Origin: Candidatus Poseidoniaceae archaeon
GTDB lineage: Archaea > Thermoplasmatota > Poseidoniia > Poseidoniales > Poseidoniaceae
Assembly: GCA_013330765.1 (NCBI GenBank)
Contig: DUHU01000153.1
Coordinates: 1 to 6,153 of the forward strand
Length of the DNA: 6,153 nt
Direction: 5' to 3'
In this document: positions 1 to 6,153 of the stretch, piece after piece
How the letters are laid out: the number at the start of each line of letters is the position of its first letter
Position numbering within the stretch: the stretch's first letter is position 1
Translations under genes and position numbers: made by a program
Notes under the pieces: model-generated
Seen by the model: only the letters and a program-made list of their open reading frames with translations
Databases searched by the model: none
Told to the model about the DNA's origin: nothing

Positions 1-2807
1 GAGACGTCGCCAGTGGTGGTCCAGGTCATCGTCCACATCGTGCCGTCAGAGCTCGATTGTGCGATGAGGTTGGTCATCATACCGTCCCCGTCGACTTCCT
101 TGTCAGCGGTGACGTTCCCGATGCCGAGTTGACCGTTGCATCCTGCATCGTTGCACACCTCAACGGTCACGGTGTAGGTGGTGCCGTGGGTGGTGGAAAT
201 GCCGGGGTGCGTGTAGGTCTTCACTTCGGAAGTGAAGTCCTTGAGGACAGCTGCATCGCAGTTCGCATCGCTGGCTTCGTCACAAATTTCCATGATGAAG
301 CGCTCGCCGATGGACATCTGAGCCGTGACGTCCCAGTTCATGACGAGGGTACCGCCTTCGCCTGCGACGGCGGAGAAGCCTTGAATGCCTGCGCTGGGCG
401 GCAAGGCTGCCTCGAGGGAGCCACCGAAGAGCACGAAGGTGCCCGCCGTCAGGGTGTTCTGGTCAGCAGGGAGATCCCAAGTGAACACCGACATGGTCGG
501 GTCCGTGCTGCTGTCGGCGGGGGTGCCGTCAACAAGCTGGTACATGCTGCCTTGATTGAACCAAATGCTGCCCTCAACGCTGGTGCCGGCCTCGATGAGC
601 GACTTGGGGACCGTGAAGGTCATGCCGTGGCTCAAGACACCGCTGGCCTCGTAGGAGGTCGCGGGGCTGAAGTCAATGGCCGCCACAGCGTCGTACGCGC
701 CGGTGTAGCCGGGCAGTTCCATGCCGGCGTATCCACTGGTGTCAGCGTCCGTTGCGGTGATGGTGAAGTCGCTGGTGCTGGCGTACTGCAGTGCGTAGGA
801 GACCATCACGCCGCTGTCAGCGGTGGTGGCCTCTGCGGACACGTCGTTCCAGATGATGAGATCCATGAACTCCGAAGTGGAAGCGCCGTTGTCGTCGGTG
901 ACGGTCACGGCCACACGGGGGTTGGTCATGTAATCCGGCACGATCTGGAAGGTGCACTGGGCACCGATGGCGCCAACGCCACCGCACATGCCGAGTTCGA
1001 CATCGTCGACGCTCCAGGTGTAGGTGAGGCAGTCGCCGGCGACGCAATCCACGTCGAAGGCAAGCACGTCAAACTCGAGTGGCGATTCTTGGGTGACCAC
1101 GAGGTCGCCGGTGTTGAACATCGTCAACGAGAGCACGCTGGGCTGGTTGTTGACGACGTCAAGCGTCATCGTCTTGCGGTTGTTCGACATTTTCTCGTCG
1201 CACATCTCAGGGTTTTGGGTGCTGCACTCTGCAACACGGTCTGCGGTTTCGTCCCAGATTCCGATGAAGGTGAGGTCGGCCTCAAACTTGTACTCGCCGA
1301 CCGTAAGGGCAGCGGCGTTGTTCAGCATGACGCAAGCGGAGCCGAACACGTCGGCCTCTTGGGGCGTAGCACCTGCTCCACCGCCGAAGGTACCGAGCAT
1401 CTTGTGGGTGTAAGAAGGAGCGAGGCCGGTGGGGCATTCGTCGGCGTTGTAGGTGGTTTCGGTTCCGGTGGGGTCGGTCACGGTGAAGACGACGCCCCAC
1501 TCGACCATCTTGTTGATGTCGGAGCCGAAGTGTCCCACGTTCGCGTGAAGGAGGGTGGTTCCCACGCGGAGGTCGAAGTCCATGCCGTCTTGGACGACAG
1601 AAGTCGGTTCGCCAGAGCCGTCTGCACTGTAGCCTTGTGCGACGGAGAGGGTCTGGATGCGGATGTCGTGGAAGAGGGCGCTGAAGCCATAGATGTCGTC
1701 GGAGTCGGTGCGAGAGTAGTCGTCGTTGTTCTCCTGGTATTCACAGAAGTTGTCGCTGGTCAGCTCAACAGGAGGCTCGGCTGCGGGGTCGTCGACCCAG
1801 CTTTCGGAGCACGAGGTGTCTTGACCGTAGAGGGTGTGATCGATGACGCGAGCATCGATGCTGTATCCCCCGTCCCCGGGCGTGACCGAACCGGTCATGG
1901 TCCATGCGGTTTGGTAGGTGAGCACGGCACGGGATGCGTCGGTGCCGGCATCGGTGGTCGTGTTGCGGTAGACTTCAACGGTCTGGGCGTTCCCCGCCAC
2001 GACCATCCAGTCCTCGCCGTCCGCCATGAGATCGAACCCGCCGCCGCTGGCAGCGGAGAACCCATCAAGCTCAACGCTGACGTTGACTTCTCGGGGATTG
2101 AATTCTTGGCTTCCTTCAGCGGTCACGCTGAGGATGAATTGGCGGGTTTCAGTACCGGTGCCGATGGCGCGGTCGCCTTCAACGCAAGCGCCTGCTCCAT
2201 CGGTCCAGCAGAGGTCCACCTCGATGTCCGTGTAGTCACGAACGACGACGTAGATTTCTTCCTCGTCGTTGGCGGGGTCACCGTCTTGATCGGAATCGAC
2301 GGCGACGACGACCAGGTACTCACCGACGTCAGGCGTCCACGTGATGGCAGCACCCAAGGAGGTGAGCGTCGCTGCACCACCGGTGTAGATGGTGTTGGCC
2401 GCGAAGGAAGTCTCGTCGCAGGAGGCCGCGTCGTCGCAGACGGCGACGTCATTGGCCCACGAGAGGGTTTGCCCGGAGGCGTCCTTGGCCGGGAGGCCGC
2501 GGGTCTTGGAAGAGTCGGTAAGGTAGATGTCCAACGTGTAGGTCATGTCCGTGACGTCACCCGTTCCGATGTTCTTCATGACCACTTCGAAGGTGGTCGA
2601 TTCACCGACCAGCAATTCGTCGCGGCATCCTGCCGCGGTACAACTGGTTTCAGAAGGTTCGGTGATACCGAGGATGTCGATGTCAGCGCCTGAACGGGCG
2701 CTGGTTTGTTCAATGGCATCTTCGGTTTCAAGTTCGTTCGTTGGAATTCCCGCGAGCAGGCTGACTAGCAGTAGCGTCACGAGAAGCATGGTGGTCATGT
2801 TTCGCAT
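1..2807 (-). CDS. Secreted multidomain surface protein with CARDB-, PKD- and FN3-like modules (3' end outside window)
   Basis: I do not recognise a specific gene. Reading minus from ATG at 2807, the frame stays open for 935 codons and leaves the window without a stop. Residues 1-20 (MRNMTTMLLVTLLLVSLLAG) form a Sec signal peptide; Ile follows LLAG, so there is no lipobox cysteine. The mature chain is acidic and beta-rich. Modules by eye: CARDB-like at about 38-192 (VGESTTFEVVMKNIGTGDV, closing with WTPDVGEYLVVVAVD), two more divergent CARDB-like units at about 193-375 and 380-553, a PKD-like domain at 554-653 (LTYTWSVDD, then VAVTVTDDNGAS), an unassigned beta-rich module at 657-800, an FN3-like domain at 803-900 (TYTVTVEVCNDAGCNG), and the start of a probable further FN3-like unit (MWTMTWTTTGDV). 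Twenty cysteines fall in ten neighbouring pairs, suggesting disulfides. Start choice rests on GGAGG seven bases upstream and the signal peptide directly after the ATG; Met4 and Met7 are weaker alternatives. Such modules usually mediate binding or adhesion, or space out a catalytic or anchoring domain. No catalytic motif is visible, and any C-terminal anchor lies outside the window. Module names come from pattern recognition only. Confidence 0.5.
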   Translation of the reverse strand, partial: MRNMTTMLLVTLLLVSLLAGIPTNELETEDAIEQTSARSGADIDILGITEPSETSCTAAGCRDELLVGESTTFEVVMKNIGTGDVTDMTYTLDIYLTDSSKTRGLPAKDASGQTLSWANDVAVCDDAASCDETSFAANTIYTGGAATLTSLGAAITWTPDVGEYLVVVAVDSDQDGDPANDEEEIYVVVRDYTDIEVDLCWTDGAGACVEGDRAIGTGTETRQFILSVTAEGSQEFNPREVNVSVELDGFSAASGGGFDLMADGEDWMVVAGNAQTVEVYRNTTTDAGTDASRAVLTYQTAWTMTGSVTPGDGGYSIDARVIDHTLYGQDTSCSESWVDDPAAEPPVELTSDNFCEYQENNDDYSRTDSDDIYGFSALFHDIRIQTLSVAQGYSADGSGEPTSVVQDGMDFDLRVGTTLLHANVGHFGSDINKMVEWGVVFTVTDPTGTETTYNADECPTGLAPSYTHKMLGTFGGGAGATPQEADVFGSACVMLNNAAALTVGEYKFEADLTFIGIWDETADRVAECSTQNPEMCDEKMSNNRKTMTLDVVNNQPSVLSLTMFNTGDLVVTQESPLEFDVLAFDVDCVAGDCLTYTWSVDDVELGMCGGVGAIGAQCTFQIVPDYMTNPRVAVTVTDDNGASTSEFMDLIIWNDVSAEATTADSGVMVSYALQYASTSDFTITATDADTSGYAGMELPGYTGAYDAVAAIDFSPATSYEASGVLSHGMTFTVPKSLIEAGTSVEGSIWFNQGSMYQLVDGTPADSSTDPTMSVFTWDLPADQNTLTAGTFVLFGGSLEAALPPSAGIQGFSAVAGEGGTLVMNWDVTAQMSIGERFIMEICDEASDANCDAAVLKDFTSEVKTYTHPGISTTHGTTYTVTVEVCNDAGCNGQLGIGNVTADKEVDGDGMMTNLIAQSSSDGTMWTMTWTTTGDV

Positions 2808-2820
2808 CTGGGTCCCTCCA
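2808..2820 (-). promoter_or_regulatory. Ribosome binding site and start of the secreted-protein gene
   Basis: On the minus strand the bases before the ATG at 2807 read TGGAGGGACCCAG. GGAGG (2819-2815) matches the anti-Shine-Dalgarno end of 16S rRNA and lies seven bases from the ATG, a normal spacing. This supports ATG 2807 over the in-frame ATGs three and six codons later, which would cut into the basic N-region of the signal peptide. Confidence 0.75.
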
Positions 2821-2853
2821 CAAAGTGGCTAAGGCTTTCCACGACTTGCGCCG

Positions 2854-2861
2854 TATTTATA
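2854..2861 (-). promoter_or_regulatory. Archaeal-type TATA box for the secreted-protein gene
   Basis: On the minus strand this reads TATAAATA, inside an AT-rich island in otherwise GC-rich DNA. Archaeal TATA boxes are centred about 26-27 bases before the transcription start, so initiation is predicted near 2831 with a leader of about 24 bases that contains the GGAGG site. The bases just upstream (CCCATAG) are a poor match to a purine-rich BRE. A second AT-rich candidate, ATTATATC at about 2877-2884, would give a leader of about 45 bases; I consider it less likely. The gap 2808-2916 shows no T-rich terminator for the upstream permease gene. Confidence 0.6.
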
Positions 2862-2916
2862 CTATGGGACTGTCAGATATAATCCTGTTATCGGACCACT
2901 GCGGCTTGATTTAGCG

Positions 2917-5900
2917 TCACTCGAGTGAACGGAGGGCTTCTGCAGGAGCGATGCGCATCGCAGATCGAATTGGCCATGCAACCGCGAGGCTCACGAGCAA
3001 CATCCCACCGAAAAGTACCGCCAAAGCACTCCCCCATGGCAACGCGAGCGCTGCTCCCTGATCGTCCCACAAGGCAGCATGGAGGCGGACGTGGAACATC
3101 AGGCCGACGACAACCCCCACGGCCAAGCCAAGCCCGCCTGTCCAAGCCACTTCGCCTGCAAGGCTGGTGCCGATTTGCCTTCGCGACACCCCGACGGCAC
3201 GAAGCAGACCGATCACATGGGTCCTGTCGCGCACCGCTCGGGCCGTCACCACGCCGATGCCGAGGAGGCCGACGCCCAATCCGAGAGCAAGGTAGGCTTG
3301 GAAAATGGCAAGAATGGCCAACACCAAGCCTTGGACCAGCAGGATTTCGTCGACGATCAGCGTGACCATCACGCCGTCGTCCGCAAGGGCATCGTCAAGG
3401 GCGACGGCCAGTCCTGCCGCAGCTCGTCGCTCATCCTCGCTTTTTCCGGGAGGTACGTCAACGCCAACCGGATCGTCGTTGAACACCTCCGGATCAGGGA
3501 CGACGGAAACGTAGACACGGGTGATGGCCCCGTCGTACCGTTCGTCCACCAGCGTTTGGTTCCCCCAGACACCTGGAGAGAACGCCAACGAAGATTGAGC
3601 GAGGAAACCCGCGACACGCACCGATTTCGCCGTCCCTGGATCGGAAGGCGCAATGAGTTCAAACTCTTGACCAAGCGAGAGCGGCAACACGCCGACCGCC
3701 GCACCGTCCGTGCTCGCTTCGAGGCCAAAGGAGGCATCGACGATCACCAATCCATCGTCAGAAAGCACGCGTTCCCACACCTCAGCTTCCGTCGTCCCCA
3801 GACCCTCGTCCCAAAGGTAGAGCGGCAGACCACCGTGGGCTGCGAAGGATGCGTCGGCTCCCCTGAGCACGTACGGCACGGCCGAACGTTCCCCGTCGTC
3901 CAGCACCACCACTGCACGGGACACCGGGGCCACCGCATCGATGCGTTCCTCTTGTCCAGGGTCCAAACCCCAAGCAGCAGGATCCATGCCGACGTCAACC
4001 GGAGCGGCACGGCTTCCGGTGAGGAGAAGTTCGAATTCACCCTCGGATTCCTGCACGAAATCCCCTGAGACGGAGGCGAACGAACTGGTGTACCCTCCCA
4101 ACACCACCACAGCGAACACCGTCACGGCAAACATGGACATCACCACCGCCGTCCGCAGAGGTTGTGCAACGGGGTGCGCCAAAGCAAGCCGGCCCACAAG
4201 CCGAGGCCTCCGGCCCTGTGCGCCAAGGACGCGAAGTGCCCGTGGCACCACCGTCACAAGAACGATGACGCCCGCCAGCACCTGCAGCAACCCAATGACG
4301 AGCATGCTGATTTCGTCAAAGGCCGTAGAGGCACGAACAGGATCGAGGGATTCTGGCCACCATGACCAGGCCAGAACACCTGTGGCCGCAATCCCGACCG
4401 CATTTGAGGGGGCCGTCCTCAGGCGAGCGCTTCTGTTTGGGTCTTTCCTGCTTCGGAAGGCGGGCCAAATCCACATCGCAATCAAACTCGAGGCCACGAT
4501 GAGGCCGTCTCCAATCAGCAGCCATCGAAGCCGGGCAAAAGGTGCCTCAAGACCACCGAACAGAAGCGATACCGCGGAGACCGCGGAGAGGCCAAAGGCG
4601 GCAGCCAAGCCGACGAAGACCTGCCAGGGGAGCGCTTCTCGGACCCGTGTTCGGACCCCTCGAAGGGCATGGAGCACGTCCAAGCGGCTTGACCACTGCG
4701 AGGAAGCAGCCAACGTGAGCATCGCGATGAGGGTCCCCCACACCGCTCCAGCAAGGACCGAAGACCACGACCAAGCAAAGGTGAACATCGTGGCCCCAAC
4801 GGAACTGAATGCCGACGTGAAACCCAGCGCGACAACACGGCCCAAAAGGACCCCAAGAAGCCCACCCACAAAGCCGGCCAAAGAAGCGAGCACCAAGCCT
4901 TCAATCAAGGCCGCGCTCCGAGCATCAGCCCGAGTCAGTCCGACGGCCCTGAGGGTCGCGAGTTCCTGCCTACGAGCCTCGGCCAAAAGAACGACCACGG
5001 TCACGGCAAGCAGGACACCTGCGGCGACGGTGAAACCGCCGAAAACGAGGAACATGCCGGAGAGCAGGCCCGAGGAGGCTTCGGCCTGCTCGGCTGCATC
5101 CACACGCACCGGCGTCAGCCGAAGTTCGCTGTTTTCGAGCGTCGCGACGTCGTCAAACCACGCTTCGACCGCGTTCAAGAGGGCGGCGTAGGACAACCCA
5201 CTCGGTTGGAGCACGATCATGGAACGGTCACCCTCCGATGCTCCTGCAAGCCGTACGGCAACGTCTGGATGGACCACACCGAGGATGAGTTGTTCCAGCT
5301 CCTCGACGCCTGTCAAATCGACGCCGCTCCCGTCATCTGCGAAGCTGACGTTCAGGCGACTGCGTTGGCTGTCACCCCACGCCCAGGGCACGGCTCCGGC
5401 CACCCACACCTCGTCACCCGTGGTCAGGTTGAGCGACTCAAAAGCGCCGCTGAGGACCACGTCACCTTCCGCCACGCCAACGGCTTCTGCCCCGGTCGAA
5501 GCGAGGAAGAGAACGGGAACACGCCCCACGCCGTCAACCTCGGCCGCCTTCGGAAGACGGAGTTCGACCACGGTGCCGCTGTCGAGGTCCCATGCGACGA
5601 GTCGGTCGTCGCCTGCACACCACGCAAGGCTCTCGTTCAACCCGTCCAGAACCCCTGTGCGGCCGTCGCAACCGGGTCCGCCTGAAGCGGTCGTGTTCAC
5701 GGGTCCCGTTTCGGGAAACAACGGTGGTGAATCCACAGCCCATACCTGAACGTCATCCTGTTGAAGCTCGATGCGGTTGGAATTCCATCCAAACAAGCCT
5801 TCCGCGTGAACGAGGTAGGACCCGTTGGCTTCCACTTCCAATCGCATGTCGAGCAGGGGTTCAGGGACGGCCAAGGCGAGGGCGTGACGGTCGTACAAGA

Positions 5901-6153
5901 CCGCATCAGAGGGATCACCGCTCGAGGCATAACGAACAAAGTCGAGGTCTGAAAGGTTCCCCTCCAAGGTCGACACAAACCCGCCGTCCACCGTCAGGGC
6001 GTGCACGGGATCTTCGCTAACGCGCAACGCGTCGTCGTATGGCCGGTCAGCCCACATCACGTGGAGCCCGGAAGGATGGCCGAACCATCCGGCTTCTCCG
6101 ACAATGGCGTGCGCATCCAGCACCTCCCCGTTCGGCACCTGCCACAACGCAGG
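2917..6153 (-). CDS. ABC transporter permease, FtsX/MacB superfamily, two FtsX domains (5' end outside window)
   Basis: This is the membrane subunit of an ABC system of the MacB/LolE type, which moves substrates at the outer face of the membrane or works by mechanotransmission; the substrate is unknown. It has 1078 visible codons ending in TGA at 2919-2917, with a second in-frame stop (TAA) two codons on. The frame is open to the right edge and no first membrane helix is seen, so the gene starts outside; the TTG at 6147 is not a credible start. Numbering from 6147: extracellular domain 1 at 1-360, including a MacB-core-like VLSGAFESLNLTTGDEVWV at 231-249; first FtsX domain with helices at about 361-389, 411-441 and 460-483 and the cytoplasmic loop ARRQELATLRAVGLTRADAR; four helices at about 509-531, 541-563, 583-598 and 613-636; a helix at 667-686; extracellular domain 2 at about 690-935; second FtsX domain with helices at about 936-968, 996-1020 and 1040-1063 and the loop DRTHVIGLLRAVGVSRRQ. 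Arginine-rich loops fit an inside location, and the C-terminus (MRIAPAEALRSLE) is typical of the family. The partner ATPase is not in the window. Confidence 0.92.
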   Translation of the reverse strand, partial: PALWQVPNGEVLDAHAIVGEAGWFGHPSGLHVMWADRPYDDALRVSEDPVHALTVDGGFVSTLEGNLSDLDFVRYASSGDPSDAVLYDRHALALAVPEPLLDMRLEVEANGSYLVHAEGLFGWNSNRIELQQDDVQVWAVDSPPLFPETGPVNTTASGGPGCDGRTGVLDGLNESLAWCAGDDRLVAWDLDSGTVVELRLPKAAEVDGVGRVPVLFLASTGAEAVGVAEGDVVLSGAFESLNLTTGDEVWVAGAVPWAWGDSQRSRLNVSFADDGSGVDLTGVEELEQLILGVVHPDVAVRLAGASEGDRSMIVLQPSGLSYAALLNAVEAWFDDVATLENSELRLTPVRVDAAEQAEASSGLLSGMFLVFGGFTVAAGVLLAVTVVVLLAEARRQELATLRAVGLTRADARSAALIEGLVLASLAGFVGGLLGVLLGRVVALGFTSAFSSVGATMFTFAWSWSSVLAGAVWGTLIAMLTLAASSQWSSRLDVLHALRGVRTRVREALPWQVFVGLAAAFGLSAVSAVSLLFGGLEAPFARLRWLLIGDGLIVASSLIAMWIWPAFRSRKDPNRSARLRTAPSNAVGIAATGVLAWSWWPESLDPVRASTAFDEISMLVIGLLQVLAGVIVLVTVVPRALRVLGAQGRRPRLVGRLALAHPVAQPLRTAVVMSMFAVTVFAVVVLGGYTSSFASVSGDFVQESEGEFELLLTGSRAAPVDVGMDPAAWGLDPGQEERIDAVAPVSRAVVVLDDGERSAVPYVLRGADASFAAHGGLPLYLWDEGLGTTEAEVWERVLSDDGLVIVDASFGLEASTDGAAVGVLPLSLGQEFELIAPSDPGTAKSVRVAGFLAQSSLAFSPGVWGNQTLVDERYDGAITRVYVSVVPDPEVFNDDPVGVDVPPGKSEDERRAAAGLAVALDDALADDGVMVTLIVDEILLVQGLVLAILAIFQAYLALGLGVGLLGIGVVTARAVRDRTHVIGLLRAVGVSRRQIGTSLAGEVAWTGGLGLAVGVVVGLMFHVRLHAALWDDQGAALALPWGSALAVLFGGMLLVSLAVAWPIRSAMRIAPAEALRSLE

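Noticed and set aside
57..2693. An 878-codon open frame on the plus strand over the secreted-protein gene.
   Set aside because: It is aligned codon-for-codon antisense to the minus-strand gene, so it stays open simply because that gene avoids TTA, CTA and TCA codons. Its translation is rich in Gly, Val, His and Asp with no domain, while the minus frame gives a signal peptide, a ribosome site and recognisable modules.
2745..2756. Lipobox in the signal peptide (LLAG).
   Set aside because: The residue after LLAG is Ile, not Cys, so lipid attachment is not supported.
2822..2838. Hairpin in the leader of the secreted-protein gene (AAAG/CTTT).
   Set aside because: Only four base pairs match and the inner bases do not pair, so it is too weak to call a regulatory structure.
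2870..2916. Transcription terminator after the permease gene.
   Set aside because: There is no T-rich run on the coding strand and no stable GC stem after the stop codons.
3079..5191. Long plus-strand open frames (3079-4068 and 3941-5191) over the permease gene.
   Set aside because: Their translations are basic and low in hydrophobic structure, with no domains. The minus-strand frame encodes clear FtsX domains across the same bases.
6145..6147. TTG at 6147 as the permease start codon.
   Set aside because: The frame continues open upstream to the window edge, the first membrane helix of the family is missing, and the protein would begin within an extracellular domain.

Overview
The window holds two co-directional genes on the minus strand, both cut by the window edges, separated by a 109-base gap. 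It looks like DNA from an archaeon, most likely a marine planktonic euryarchaeon of the Poseidoniales (Marine Group II) type. The evidence is a TATAAATA promoter element placed as expected for an archaeal TATA box, a GGAGG ribosome binding site, moderately high GC, and a large acidic secreted protein built from CARDB-, PKD- and FN3-like modules. The lineage is an inference from style, not from a marker gene.

Layout, in the direction of transcription (right to left): from 6153 to 2917 runs the C-terminal 1078 codons of a large two-half ABC transporter permease of the FtsX/MacB superfamily. Its start lies beyond the right edge. The gap 2916-2808 contains a TATA box, a short predicted leader and a ribosome binding site. 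From 2807 the second gene runs off the left edge: 935 codons of a secreted multidomain protein with an N-terminal signal peptide and no stop in the window.

The permease would be the membrane half of an ABC system; no ATPase gene is visible. The secreted protein appears to have its own promoter, so the two genes need not form an operon, and no functional link is shown beyond adjacency. No RNA genes, mobile elements, CRISPR arrays or long DNA repeats were seen. Several long open frames on the plus strand are antisense shadows.

I do not see a clearly new system. The points most worth a second look are an enlarged, possibly beta-propeller-like first extracellular domain in the permease, an extra pair of membrane helices between its halves, and a regular series of paired cysteines in the secreted protein.
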